Notes: generated by a model from the letters alone, not told the origin. DNA of 50,868 bases from Candidatus Dormiibacterota bacterium (GCA_003141695.1 PLNE01000063.1:1-50868); one strand, 5' to 3'. Numbered from the stretch's first letter, positions 32,277-41,186 are shown. Numbers and translations are program-made.

Positions 32277-33659
32277 GTGACGGAGAACACCTGGTCCGAC
32301 GAGGGAGGGCTGCCCCCCCAGCCCCCGGCGCTGGCACGGGTCGTCGCCCTGGGGCTGGTGACCAGGTACCGCCTCCGCCTCGCCGATCCCCGGGACAGCC
32401 GGCTCGGTGAGCTGGGCTCCGATTACGCGCTGGTGACCGTGGCGTGGACCGGTACTCGCTCAGCGCTGGTCGGTTTCTTCCAGCCACCGGACGACCCGGC
32501 CGCGCAGGTTGAGGACCTCCACCGCCGGATCGGCGCCGCGCTGCGGTGGGGCGACGCCCGCCTGAGGACGCAGCCGGCGGCACGCTGCGACATCCTGCTG
32601 GTCGCCCTCTCCCCCCTCACCGCCCAGCTCCCAGCGCCGGCCCACCCGGCGGTCCATCTCGGGGTGGTGTGGGCCGACCCCGGGACCGGCGATGCCGGCG
32701 CCCTGCTCCCACCGCCAACCGGGATGCCGGGGGTGGGCGAGATCCGGGCGGCGGCGCGGGCGCTCCGGGGGGGGGCCGAGCCACCCACGCTCGCGGCCGT
32801 CGACCTCGCCGAGCGCGAGACGGTCCACAGCGGCTACGTGGCCCCGACCCGGCGGGCACTGGTCTCCACCCCGCGGCTCACCTACGCCCTGGTGGCGACC
32901 TTCATCGTGATCTTCCTCGTGGAGAACACCGTCTGGCTTCGCTACGGGGGGCCCGGTTTCCCCGGTTACCTCGGCGCCGGGGGCATAGCCGTTGGCGTCC
33001 CCGACTACCCGGGCGGCGACTGGTGGCGCTATCTCAGCACCGCCTTCCTCCACGTCCCCGGCTTCTTTAGCTCCGGCGCCGGCATCGGCTCCTACCTCTC
33101 CCTTCATCTCCTCATCAACTGCTACTCGACGGTGATCCTGGGTCGCGTCGTCGAGCCGGTCTATGGACGGCTCACCCTGCTGGCGACCTTCGTCGCCTGC
33201 GCCTTCGCCGCCAGCGCCGCCAGCGTGCTGGCCAGCACCCTGGGCCTGCCTCTCTCGGACCCGATCTTCGTGGGAGCCTCGGGAGGGCTGATGGGGCTGC
33301 TGGGCCTCCTTTTCACCATGGGTCGCGTCCAGAGCCACGAGCTCCCGGCGGGTCTGACCCACGCGCTGCGCCGCGGGGTGCTGATCTCGCTCTTCATGAC
33401 CATCGTCATCGGATTCACCTTCTCCGGCTACATCGACAACTACGCCCACCTGGGGGGTTTCGCAGCCGGGGCCGTGATCGGTCTCGTCATCCCCCCGGTG
33501 CGCGCCGTGGGCGGCCGCGACCTGGCGCCATGGCAGAAGGGCGCGCTCATCGCCGTCCTCGCGGTCGGAGCCGTGGCCATGCTCCTGGCGGTGATCAACC
33601 TCGGCCAGTTCCTGGCCTCAAACCCGCTGCCGCTGCCGACCAACACGCCGATCCCCTGA
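32277..33659 (+). CDS. Rhomboid-family intramembrane serine protease with N-terminal soluble domain
   Basis: 460 residues from GTG 32277. Residues 1 to about 200 are soluble and not recognised (RYRLRLADPRDSRLGELGSDYALVTV...). Six or seven hydrophobic segments follow. The protease motifs are HLLINCYS (transmembrane His/Asn), the catalytic serine S335 in VGASGGLMGLLG and the catalytic histidine H391 in NYAHLGGFAAG. It cleaves membrane-anchored substrates within the bilayer; the substrate is unknown. The C-terminal helix is followed by a short Pro/Thr end. It is a single gene, divergent from the hypothetical protein upstream. Confidence 0.92.
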   Translation: MTENTWSDEGGLPPQPPALARVVALGLVTRYRLRLADPRDSRLGELGSDYALVTVAWTGTRSALVGFFQPPDDPAAQVEDLHRRIGAALRWGDARLRTQPAARCDILLVALSPLTAQLPAPAHPAVHLGVVWADPGTGDAGALLPPPTGMPGVGEIRAAARALRGGAEPPTLAAVDLAERETVHSGYVAPTRRALVSTPRLTYALVATFIVIFLVENTVWLRYGGPGFPGYLGAGGIAVGVPDYPGGDWWRYLSTAFLHVPGFFSSGAGIGSYLSLHLLINCYSTVILGRVVEPVYGRLTLLATFVACAFAASAASVLASTLGLPLSDPIFVGASGGLMGLLGLLFTMGRVQSHELPAGLTHALRRGVLISLFMTIVIGFTFSGYIDNYAHLGGFAAGAVIGLVIPPVRAVGGRDLAPWQKGALIAVLAVGAVAMLLAVINLGQFLASNPLPLPTNTPIP

Positions 33660-33779
33660 GCCCAGTCGGGATCCGGATGCCGCTCAGGCCGACCAGATCA
33701 AGGAGCGGCGGCCCCACGGGCCGGCGTCTTCGCAGCATGGACCTGACGCCGAGCTGGGCGGAAATGAGCGGCAGCCGCC

Positions 33780-34118
33780 TCAGCCGACCTCGGCCCGGGG
33801 CGCCTGCCAGAGACCCTCCAGGTCATAGAAGACCCGTTCGCCCGGGAGGAAGACGTGAGCAATCACCGAGTCGAAGTCGAGGCACGCCCAGGAGGCATCG
33901 CGCATCCCGGCGATGTGCAGCGGCCGCGCCCCGAGCGCCCGGCAGGTCTCCTCAATATTGTCAACAATGGCTCTAACCTGCCGGTCCGTGTCGCCCTCGC
34001 AGACCACGAAGAAGTCCGCGATGGTGGTCTTGCCCCGGAGGTCGATGCTCACGACCTCGCGCGCCTTCTTGTCGGCGGCGGCGGAGCTGATCGCCTCCAC
34101 CAACTCTTCGGACGTCAT
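33780..34118 (-). CDS. rsfS: Ribosomal silencing factor RsfS
   Basis: 112 residues, the normal length. Conserved segments: AAADKKAREVVSIDLRGKTTIADFFVVCEGDTDRQVRAIVDNIEE, in order, and the C-terminal WACLDFDSVIAHVFLPGERVFYDLEGLW. It binds uL14 on the 50S subunit and blocks subunit joining in starvation. It is the last gene of the rplU-rpmA-obgE-nadD-rsfS block, but has its own probable promoter (CATAAT nine bases upstream of ATG 34118), allowing independent expression in stationary phase. There is no Shine-Dalgarno. Confidence 0.95.
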   Translation of the reverse strand: MTSEELVEAISSAAADKKAREVVSIDLRGKTTIADFFVVCEGDTDRQVRAIVDNIEETCRALGARPLHIAGMRDASWACLDFDSVIAHVFLPGERVFYDLEGLWQAPRAEVG

Positions 34119-34127
34119 CCGAGAACG

Positions 34128-34136
34128 ATTATGACA
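34128..34136 (-). promoter_or_regulatory. Extended -10 box of rsfS
   Basis: TG-T-CATAAT on the minus strand, nine bases upstream of the rsfS start. It is an internal promoter within the conserved block. Confidence 0.5.
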
Positions 34137-34207
34137 TCGGCGCGGGCGCGGACCGGCCGGCCTGGGGCCGGGCCGGCGCTGCCGGAGGGCGTCACCACCT
34201 GGCAGGC

Positions 34208-34807
34208 TCAGCGATAAAGGCCGCGCTCCCCGATGATGGCGGCGACGGCGGGGCTGACCAGGCCGTCCAGCGGCTCACCGGCCGCGACGCGGCGACGGAT
34301 CTCGGTGCCGGAGATGTCCGGAGAGTCGATGCCCACCACCCGGGTGAGCTCGGGCAGGAAGCCGAGTGCGATCGCCTCCGCGTGGCGGATCGGTGCCTCA
34401 CCGGCGCGGTTGACCAGGACGAAGTGGTAGTTGCCCAGCAGCTCGGCGGCCCCGTGCCAGCCCGACGTCTGCCGGGCGGCATCGGCACCCAGGACCACCC
34501 AGAGCTGCGTACCCGGATGCCCGGATCCCAGGTCGCGCATGGTGTCGAGGGTGTAGGACGGGCCGGGGCGCCGCAGCTCCAGCTCGAGGGCGGCGATGCG
34601 GGGGCGCCCCTCGATGGCAGCCCTGCACATCGCAAGGCGGTCGGCGGCGCCGGCCGTCACCGGGCCGCGGTGGGGCGGAACGCCGGCCGGCACCACCCAG
34701 ACGAGGTCGGCGAGGACGCCCTCTCTCGCCTGCTCGGCGACCGCGAGGTGGCCGAGGTGGAAGGGGTCGAAGGTGCCGCCGAAGACCGCGACCCGGGCGG
34801 GACTCAT
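34208..34807 (-). CDS. nadD: Nicotinate-nucleotide adenylyltransferase
   Basis: 199 residues. The nucleotidyltransferase motif GGTFDPFHLGHLAVAEQ (from residue 10) holds the HxGH-type site, and ISGTEIRRRVAAGEP is the second ATP-binding motif. It adenylates nicotinate mononucleotide to deamido-NAD in NAD synthesis. ATG 34807 overlaps the obgE stop by four bases, so it is translationally coupled. Confidence 0.96.
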   Translation of the reverse strand: MSPARVAVFGGTFDPFHLGHLAVAEQAREGVLADLVWVVPAGVPPHRGPVTAGAADRLAMCRAAIEGRPRIAALELELRRPGPSYTLDTMRDLGSGHPGTQLWVVLGADAARQTSGWHGAAELLGNYHFVLVNRAGEAPIRHAEAIALGFLPELTRVVGIDSPDISGTEIRRRVAAGEPLDGLVSPAVAAIIGERGLYR

Positions 34808-36174
34808 CCGCGTGACCGGCGGGGAGGTCGGGGGAGGGAGCCGATGGCGTCCGCCGCGTACGTGAACTCCGAGGAGCCGATGCGGACGGTGTCGCCGTCA
34901 TGGCAGCCGGCCGCCGCCAGGGCGGAATCGACACCCGCCGCCGCCAGCCTCCGATGCAGGACGTCCACGGCCTCCTCCTCGTCGAGATCGGTGCGTTCCA
35001 CGATCCGCAGGACGGCGGCGTCAGTGACCCGATAGGCCCCGTCCGGCTCCCGATCCACTCGGGGCGGGCCGGACGCGCGTGAGACGTGCCGGTAGACACG
35101 ATGGCCGCCCTCAGCGGCATCGCCCTCCCCGGCAGCCGGAACGCCCCCCGGCCGGTCCAGTGAGAAAGTGGTGGGGCCGGTGGCGGAGTTGCGGGCCAAA
35201 GCGACCAGCTCGGCGGCCGCCTCGAGGAGCTCACGGGTGCCGACGCCGCCTGCCGCACTGATCCGGTGACAGCCGGGGAACTCCGGCTCCAGCTCGCTGG
35301 CCGCGGTCCCCGCATCGGGCAGGTCGACCTTGTTGAGGGCGACCAGCGTGGGCCGCTCGGCGAGCTGGGGGCTGAAGGCGCCCAGCTCCGCCACCACCTG
35401 CTCGATCGCCAGTCTCGCCTCGGCGGCACCGGCGGCGCAGTCGACGACGTGGATGAGCACACGGGTTCGCTCCAGGTGACGGAGGAACTCGATGCCCAGC
35501 CCGGCCCCCTCATGCGCCCCCTCGATGAGCCCGGGAACGTCGGCGAGGACAAGGGTGTGCCCACCACTCATCTCGGCCACACCCAGGTTGGGGTGAAGAG
35601 TGGTGAAGGGGTAGGCGGCGACCTTTGGCCGGGCACCCGTCAGGGCCGCAAGCAAGGTGGACTTGCCGGCGTTGGGGAGCCCGACCAAGCCGATGTCGGC
35701 GATCAGCTTGAGCTCCAGGTGGATGCGGCGCTGCGCCCCGGGGTCCCCCAGATCGGCGATCCGGGGGGCCTGGCGGACAGCGCCGGCGAAGTGGGCGTTC
35801 CCCCGGCCCCCGCGCCCCCCCTCGGCGACCACCAGGCGCTGGCCCGGGCTGGCGAGGTCGCCGATCAGCTCGCCGCTCTCCGCATCCGTCACGACCGTCC
35901 CGGGCGGCACGGGGATGACCAGGTCCGGCCCGTCGCGGCCACTGCGCAGTGCTCCGCCGCCCGGACGTCCGTCCGGGGCATGGAACCGGCGCCGCTCCCG
36001 GTAACGGCTCAGGCTGCTGTCGCCCGCCTCGACCACCAGGACGACGCTCCCGCCCCACCCCCCGTCACCGCCATCGGGGCCGCCCCGCGGGACGTACTTC
36101 TCGCGCCGGAAGCCGACCGCGCCGCGCCCACCGGAGCCGGCGGCGACATCGAGGCTGACCTCGTCGATGAACAC
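34804..36174 (-). CDS. obgE: GTPase Obg/CgtA
   Basis: 456 residues. The glycine-rich Obg domain starts MFIDEVSLDVAAGSGGRGAVGFRR. The G domain has G1 GLPNAGKST (K171), G3 DVPGLIEGAHEGAGLG and G4 NKVD. A C-terminal OCT domain (YRVTDAAVLRIVERTDLDEEEAV...) is present, as in other Gram-positive-type Obg proteins. It acts in 50S maturation and stress control. The linker between G and OCT domains (FSLDRPGGVPAAGEGDAAEGG) is longer than usual. It follows rpmA by 53 bases. Confidence 0.96.
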   Translation of the reverse strand: MFIDEVSLDVAAGSGGRGAVGFRREKYVPRGGPDGGDGGWGGSVVLVVEAGDSSLSRYRERRRFHAPDGRPGGGALRSGRDGPDLVIPVPPGTVVTDAESGELIGDLASPGQRLVVAEGGRGGRGNAHFAGAVRQAPRIADLGDPGAQRRIHLELKLIADIGLVGLPNAGKSTLLAALTGARPKVAAYPFTTLHPNLGVAEMSGGHTLVLADVPGLIEGAHEGAGLGIEFLRHLERTRVLIHVVDCAAGAAEARLAIEQVVAELGAFSPQLAERPTLVALNKVDLPDAGTAASELEPEFPGCHRISAAGGVGTRELLEAAAELVALARNSATGPTTFSLDRPGGVPAAGEGDAAEGGHRVYRHVSRASGPPRVDREPDGAYRVTDAAVLRIVERTDLDEEEAVDVLHRRLAAAGVDSALAAAGCHDGDTVRIGSSEFTYAADAIGSLPRPPRRSRG

Positions 36175-36227
36175 GGGTGAGGGCTCAGCTCAGACCCGGC
36201 ACGCGCCGCGGGCGCAGTGCCGCGAAG

Positions 36228-36593
36228 TCAGCCGGCCGCCTCGGCGGCCTCGGTGACCTGCGGAGCGTCGTCGCCGGCGGACAGGATCGTGTCGTCCTCA
36301 TCGCGGGACGTTCTCCCCTCCATGGCCAGATCCAGCATGGGAAGCGCGAGCACGTTGGCCCGGGTCCGATCGCCTCTATGCTGGTCGAAGGCCACCAGGC
36401 CGCTGGCCAGGGCGAAGAGGGTGTGGTCCCGGCCAACCCCGACGTTGCCACCGGGCAGGATCTTGGTGCCGCGCTGCCGCACCAATATGGTCCCGGCGAG
36501 CACCAGCGAGCCGTCGCCGCGCTTGACGCCGAGCCGCTTGGAGTTGGAATCGCGTCCGTTGCGGGAGCTGCCCCCGCCTTTCTTGTGGGCCAT
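36228..36593 (-). CDS. rpmA: 50S ribosomal protein bL27 with C-terminal extension
   Basis: 121 residues; the family is about 85. The N-terminus [20 protein letters not shown] is canonical and needs no proteolytic trimming (no Firmicutes-type leader). [19 protein letters not shown] then [14 protein letters not shown] complete the core, which reaches the peptidyl-transferase centre. After about residue 85 an extension of 35 residues, acidic and Ala-rich ([20 protein letters not shown]), is added in frame. It lies two bases after rplU. Confidence 0.96.
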   Translation of the reverse strand: MAHKKGGGSSRNGRDSNSKRLGVKRGDGSLVLAGTILVRQRGTKILPGGNVGVGRDHTLFALASGLVAFDQHRGDRTRANVLALPMLDLAMEGRTSRDEDDTILSAGDDAPQVTEAAEAAG

Positions 36594-36595
36594 CT

Positions 36596-37339
36596 CTACT
36601 CACCAGCCTCCGGTGGAGGGGTCTTGCGGGCGGCGCGGCGACGCGGCGGCGCGGCCGTCCCGGACGGCGTGGATGCCTCGGCCTCGGCGACTGGCTCTGC
36701 GACGGCGGGCTCCACGGCCTTCCGGGCGCGTCGCGCGGGGCGCGAGGGACCGGCCGTTTCGGGTGCCGAGTCGGTGGCGGACTCCGCTGACTCGGCCTCA
36801 ACCGGAGCCTCGGCGCCGGTCTGCGCTGCTGCGGCCCGGGTGCTGCGCCGCCTGGTCCTCGCCGGCTCGGGGATCTCGGGCGCGGGCGCGGGCTCCTCGA
36901 CGGCGACCGCCTCGTCCTCGATCTCGGGAGCCTCGAACTCCTCGACCACCACCGGCTCGGGAAGCTGCTCGCCCTTGGCGAGCACCCGATCCACCACCAG
37001 CTCGGTCTGCTCGGCCCGGAAGCCGAGGGTGCGGCGATGCCGCTTCTTCGGCTTGAAGGTGAAGACCCGGATCTTGCGCCCGCGACGGTGCCCGGCCACG
37101 GTGGCGGCGACACGGATCCCCTCGAGACTTACCGCGTCGACCTGGACTCCGTTCCCGTCGGAGAGGAGGAGCACCGGCTCCAGCCCGATCACATCGCCGA
37201 CGGCGAAGGCGAGGCGGTCGACGACGAGACGGTCACCGGGGGTGACGCGATACTGGTGACCGCCATGCCGGACGACGGCGAAGGTGGCCGAGGTCGTGGC
37301 CTCAGAGCGGGGGGCGTCGGATGACTGTGGTGGCTTCAT
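36596..37339 (-). CDS. rplU: 50S ribosomal protein bL21 with a long C-terminal extension
   Basis: 247 residues from ATG 37339; a normal bL21 is about 103. After 17 extra N-terminal residues the core reads [59 protein letters not shown] (split here into segments), binding 23S rRNA. About 135 residues of Glu/Ala/Pro-rich and Arg-rich low complexity then follow ([18 protein letters not shown] ... [17 protein letters not shown]). The reading frame is uninterrupted and rpmA follows after two bases. It is the first gene of the block, with a leader of about 100 bases that could bind ribosomal protein for autoregulation. Confidence 0.94.
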   Translation of the reverse strand: MKPPQSSDAPRSEATTSATFAVVRHGGHQYRVTPGDRLVVDRLAFAVGDVIGLEPVLLLSDGNGVQVDAVSLEGIRVAATVAGHRRGRKIRVFTFKPKKRHRRTLGFRAEQTELVVDRVLAKGEQLPEPVVVEEFEAPEIEDEAVAVEEPAPAPEIPEPARTRRRSTRAAAAQTGAEAPVEAESAESATDSAPETAGPSRPARRARKAVEPAVAEPVAEAEASTPSGTAAPPRRRAARKTPPPEAGE

Positions 37340-37445
37340 CGCTCGGTGACAACAGCTGACAGGGTTGCTGATCCTCCGCGCCCTCGACGCGGAAGAGGCC
37401 CATCGGCGGACAGGCCAATAAGCACGGCGGCCCGTGCGCTGGGGC

Positions 37446-37454
37446 AGGATACCA
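37446..37454 (-). promoter_or_regulatory. Extended -10 promoter of the rplU operon
   Basis: TG-G-TATCCT on the minus strand. The start near 37439 would give a leader of about 100 bases before rplU, a usual place for an L21 leader structure, though I could not confirm that family. Confidence 0.5.
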
Positions 37455-37493
37455 GACCCGCCCGAAGCCTTGGACGCCGCTTCGAGATCAGCG

Positions 37494-37499
37494 CATAAT
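37494..37499 (+). promoter_or_regulatory. -10 box of the DUF4190-like gene pair
   Basis: CATAAT with a weak TTGGAC at 37470-37475 (18-bp spacing), about 50 bases before ATG 37550. Confidence 0.4.
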
Positions 37500-37549
37500 C
37501 CGCGCACCCGGGGTGCCGCCCCGGCTCCATGTCGCTCCCGGGAGAGAGC

Positions 37550-38044
37550 ATGTCCGGACTTGACCTGCCCCCAAGCCCCGACCCGACCGCAGGCGGTTAC
37601 GCGCCTACACCTTCCGACCCCGGTTACAGCGATCCGCTGAGCGCGCCCCCGGCCGGCCCTTACCCGCCCGGCGTCGGCGCATACCCGCCTGGGGCCGGCT
37701 CGTACCCCATGCCGCCGGGCGTATACCCGCCGCCCCCACCCTACGAGGCGCCGTATCCCTACGCGCAGGCGCCGACGGGCAACGGGTATGCGGTCACCGC
37801 GCTGGTGCTGGGCCTCATCAGCCTCATCCTGTCGTGGTTCCCGGGAGTCGACTGGGTGCTCGCGGCGCTGGCGATCATCTTCGGCGCCGTCGGCATCTCC
37901 ACCGCCGGGCGGAGGGGTGGTGCCGGCAGGGGGATGGCGATCGCAGGCCTGGTGCTTGGAGTGGTCACCGCCGTGCTCGGGATCATCTTCTGGGCGGTGA
38001 TCTACGCCGGCTTTGCCGGCGCCCAGTGCGCCTACGGCTGCTAG
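37550..38044 (+). CDS. DUF4190-type membrane protein with Pro/Tyr-rich N-terminus
   Basis: 164 residues from ATG 37550, which has GGGAGAGA upstream; an in-frame ATG at 37529 lacks it. Residues 1-75 are Pro/Gly/Tyr-rich (PPGVGAYPPGAGSYPMPPG), probably a disordered cytoplasmic tail. Two or three helices follow: AVTALVLGLISLILSWF, VLAALAIIFGAVGIS and GMAIAGLVLGVVTAVLGIIFW, the pattern of DUF4190. The C-terminus is CAYGC, placing two Cys near the membrane face. The function is unknown. It overlaps the ribosome-binding site of the next, similar gene. Confidence 0.85.
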   Translation: MSGLDLPPSPDPTAGGYAPTPSDPGYSDPLSAPPAGPYPPGVGAYPPGAGSYPMPPGVYPPPPPYEAPYPYAQAPTGNGYAVTALVLGLISLILSWFPGVDWVLAALAIIFGAVGISTAGRRGGAGRGMAIAGLVLGVVTAVLGIIFWAVIYAGFAGAQCAYGC

Positions 38045-38055
38045 GAGGCCCGCTC

Positions 38056-38607
38056 ATGCCCTCGACCGACCCCGCCACCCCGGAGCCGGCCGGACCCGTT
38101 CCGGACCTGTCCGGCACCCCGCCGCAGCAGGTGAACCCGGCGCCGCCAGCGCCCGGCTCGCAGCCCGCCCCGCAATACCCCGGCGCCGCAACCTACCCGG
38201 CGCCCTACCCCTACCCCCAGCCGTACTGGGGAGTACCCAGCCCCTCCGCCCCCTCCAACACGATGGCGACCGCGTCCGGGGTGCTCGGCATCGTCGGCCT
38301 GGCGATGTCGCTGATCCCAACCGTCTACTGGTTCTTCTACAAGCTCACCGTGATCGACTCCCAGACGTATTCCGGCGTCTCCGGGGTCAACACGCTGATG
38401 GGCGCGGATTTCGTGGTCGCCACCCTGGCGATCGTCTTCGGCGCCGTGAGCCTGGCGCGGACCGGCAGCACCAGCGGGAGCAGGCGGGGCCTCGCGAAGA
38501 TCGGTGTGATCCTGGGCGTGGTCGGGCTGGTGCTGGCGGTCATCTTCCTTCCCCTGGCGGTCTCCGCGGCCAACACCGCCAGCTGCAGCGCTTACAACAA
38601 CTGCTGA
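38056..38607 (+). CDS. Second DUF4190-like membrane protein (tandem paralogue)
   Basis: 183 residues from ATG 38056 with AGGAGG eight bases upstream, overlapping the previous stop codon. The layout is the same as its neighbour: Pro-rich N-terminus (PAPYPYPQPYWGVPSP), then helices MATASGVLGIVGLAMSL, FVVATLAIVFGAVSLART and GLAKIGVILGVVGLVLAVIF. The IVFGAVSLARTGS / GRRGL segment aligns with IIFGAVGISTAGR of the first protein, so the two likely arose by duplication. A loop of about 35 residues between helices one and two is extra. It ends SCSAYNNC, again Cys-rich. Function unknown. Confidence 0.82.
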   Translation: MPSTDPATPEPAGPVPDLSGTPPQQVNPAPPAPGSQPAPQYPGAATYPAPYPYPQPYWGVPSPSAPSNTMATASGVLGIVGLAMSLIPTVYWFFYKLTVIDSQTYSGVSGVNTLMGADFVVATLAIVFGAVSLARTGSTSGSRRGLAKIGVILGVVGLVLAVIFLPLAVSAANTASCSAYNNC

Positions 38608-38633
38608 CCGGGAGGAGGCGAGCGCCTCTCCCC

Positions 38634-41060
38634 TCAGACCACCAGGTTCACGATCCGCCCTGGCACAGCCACCACCTTGCGCGGTGGCCGGCCGGCGAGC
38701 AGCTCGACCACCCGCTGCTGAGCCAGGGCGAGGCGCTCCAACTCCACGGCGGTGGTACCCGCCTCGCACTCGAAGGTGGCCCGCAGCTTGCCGTTGACCT
38801 GCACCGCGATGGTCACCCGCGGCTCCTCCGCGAGGGCCGGGTCGTGCTCCGGCCACGCTGCCCGGTGCACCGAGCCGCTCTCCCCGAGCCGCTCCCAGAG
38901 CTCCTCGGCGATATGGGGCGCAAAGGGCGCCAGCAGCTGGACCAGGGTACGGGCGTCGATCCGCCGTGCCCTCCCCTCGCGCGCCTCCTCGTCGATCCCG
39001 TGGGCCAGCTCGTGGAGGGCCGCGATGGCGGTGTTGTAGTGGAGGGACAGGATGGCGGTCTCCACCGCCGCTATGGTCCGGTGGCGTCGCCGCTCGCGCT
39101 CGGGATCGGCGGCGGTGTCGGGGCCGGCCAGCTGGGCGCAGCGCCAGACCCGCTCCAGGAAGCGGCTCTGGCCCAACATTCCCCGCTCGTTCCACTCCCC
39201 GCCCTCGAGGAACGGCCCCAGGAACATGACGTGCAGGCGCAGGGCGTCGGCGCCATGACGGGCCATGTAGTCGTCGGGGTTGACGACGTTGCCCTTGCTC
39301 TTGGACATCTTGCCCTTGCCGCCAAAGGTGAGCATGCCGTTGGCCCGGAAGCGGGTGAACGGCTCCGGCGTGGGCACGTACCCCATCCCGTGGAGCGCGC
39401 GCATCAGGAAGCGCGCGTACATGAGGTGGAGGACGGCATGCTCGTTGCCGCCGATGTACATGTCGACGGGCAGCCAGTGCCGCGTCCGCTCGGGGTCGAG
39501 CGCCCGATCGCCGAAGTCCGTCGACGGATAGCGCATGTAGTACCAGCCGGAGTCCAGGAAGTTGTCGTTGACGTCGGTCTCGCGCTTGGACGGCTCGCCG
39601 CAGACGGGACACGGCACGTTGACCCACTCCTCGACCTGGGCGAGGGGGGAGACGCCGGTGCCCAGCGGGCGAAAGTCCTTGACCTCCGGGAGCAGCACGG
39701 GAAGCTCGGCCTCGGGGACGCCGACGGGGCCGTGCACCGGGCAGTGGATGATGGGCAGCGGCGGTCCCCAGTAGCGCTGGCGCGAGATGATCCAGTCGCG
39801 CAGCCGGAACTGCACGTGGGCACGGCCGGCAGCGCGGGCCTCGAGCAGCTCCACCACCCGCCGCTTGCCCTCCGGCGACGGAGCACCGTCGAGCTGGCCG
39901 GAGTTGACCATCGGCCCGTCCCCGGTCCACGCCTCCACCGTGACGTCACCGCCACCGATCACCTCGACGATGCGCAGGTCGTGAGCGCGGGCAAACTGCC
40001 AGTCCCGCTGGTCGTGCCCAGGCACCGCCATGATCGCCCCGGTGCCGTAGCCGCCGAGCACGTAGGGGGCGGCCCAGACCGGGACCTCCCCGCCGGTGAG
40101 CGGGTGCACGGCGACCGTGCCGAGGTCGATGCCCACGGAGAAGTCCGGCTCGGCGCCGGCCGGGGGCAGCGACACGCGCCACTCCTCCACGGCGGCACGG
40201 CGGTCCTCGCGGACGAAGTCGGTGAGCTGCGGATGATCCGCGCCGATCACCAGGAAGGTGGCGCCGAAGAGGGTGTCGGGGCGGGTGGTGAACACCGTCA
40301 CCTGGGGACGGGCGCAGCCATTCAGCCTGAAGTCGATGAGAGCGCCCTCGCTGCGCCCGATCCAATTGCGCTGCGCGATCTTTGTCCGCTCGCTCCAGTC
40401 GAGGTCGTCGAGAGCGTCGAGCATCTCCTGCGCATAGCGCGTGGTCTTGATGAACCACTGCTTGAGGAAGCGGGTCTCGACCACGGTGCCGCAGCGCTCG
40501 CAGGCGCCGCTCAAGACCTGCTCGTCGGCGAGGACGGTGAGGCACGACGGGCACCAGTTGACCGGGCCCTCGCGGTGCTCGGCGAGCCCCGCCTTGAAGA
40601 GCTGGAGAAACACCCACTGGGTCCAGCGGTAGTAGTCGGGGCTGGTGGTGTCGATCTCGTGGGACCAGTCGACGCCCAGGCCGATCCGTTTGAGCTGGCC
40701 TCGGAAGTGCTCGACATTGCGAGCGGTCAGGGTGGCGGGATGCTCGCCGACCTTGAGCGCGTAGTTCTCCGAGTGGATGCCAAAGGCGTCGAAGCCCAGC
40801 GGCTCGAAGACGTCGTCCCCCTTCTGGCGACGGTAGCGGCCGTAGATGTCCGCCCCGGTGAATGCGTAGGCGTTGCCGATGTGCAGCTTCTCGGCCGATG
40901 GGTAGGGGAACATCATCAGGCAGTAGAAGGGTCGTGGCCCGCGCATGTCGGTGCGGTAGGTCCCGCGCTCCGCCCAGCTCTGCTGCCACTTGGCGTCGAG
41001 GGCAGGGAGGTCGAGCCGGTCGAGACGGTCGCCGGAGGGGACGTGAACTTCGCTCTCCAT
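38634..41060 (-). CDS. leuS: Leucyl-tRNA synthetase, divergent class
   Basis: 808 residues from ATG 41060; GTG 41069 in frame is the alternative. The N-terminal class I signature is PYPSAEKLHIGNAYAF, where HIGN (H60-N63) replaces the usual HxGH. GFDAFGIHSENYALK takes the place of the common GWDAFGLPAENAA. A Cys4-type zinc insert (CPSCLTVLADEQVLSGAC..C) and a second pair (CPVCGEPSKRETD) are present, as is KMSKSKGN (K584). The editing domain includes TTRPDTLFGATFL. It charges tRNA-Leu. TAACCT lies nine bases before ATG 41060, so the mRNA is almost leaderless. Confidence 0.95.
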   Translation of the reverse strand: MESEVHVPSGDRLDRLDLPALDAKWQQSWAERGTYRTDMRGPRPFYCLMMFPYPSAEKLHIGNAYAFTGADIYGRYRRQKGDDVFEPLGFDAFGIHSENYALKVGEHPATLTARNVEHFRGQLKRIGLGVDWSHEIDTTSPDYYRWTQWVFLQLFKAGLAEHREGPVNWCPSCLTVLADEQVLSGACERCGTVVETRFLKQWFIKTTRYAQEMLDALDDLDWSERTKIAQRNWIGRSEGALIDFRLNGCARPQVTVFTTRPDTLFGATFLVIGADHPQLTDFVREDRRAAVEEWRVSLPPAGAEPDFSVGIDLGTVAVHPLTGGEVPVWAAPYVLGGYGTGAIMAVPGHDQRDWQFARAHDLRIVEVIGGGDVTVEAWTGDGPMVNSGQLDGAPSPEGKRRVVELLEARAAGRAHVQFRLRDWIISRQRYWGPPLPIIHCPVHGPVGVPEAELPVLLPEVKDFRPLGTGVSPLAQVEEWVNVPCPVCGEPSKRETDVNDNFLDSGWYYMRYPSTDFGDRALDPERTRHWLPVDMYIGGNEHAVLHLMYARFLMRALHGMGYVPTPEPFTRFRANGMLTFGGKGKMSKSKGNVVNPDDYMARHGADALRLHVMFLGPFLEGGEWNERGMLGQSRFLERVWRCAQLAGPDTAADPERERRRHRTIAAVETAILSLHYNTAIAALHELAHGIDEEAREGRARRIDARTLVQLLAPFAPHIAEELWERLGESGSVHRAAWPEHDPALAEEPRVTIAVQVNGKLRATFECEAGTTAVELERLALAQQRVVELLAGRPPRKVVAVPGRIVNLVV

Positions 41061-41069
41061 GGGGGCCAC

Positions 41070-41075
41070 AGGTTA
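41070..41075 (-). promoter_or_regulatory. -10 box of leuS
   Basis: TAACCT on the minus strand, nine bases before ATG 41060. It supports ATG 41060 over GTG 41069, which would lie directly against the box. Confidence 0.4.
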
Positions 41076-41186
41076 CCGCGTCACGGCAGGGGCAACGGCC
41101 GAGCGCGGGAGTGCCCGCCGGCGGTCCTCGGGCACGACCGGGCAGCCCTGTCCGGCGTCCTGCTAGCGTAAGTTCGTGATCCGTCA

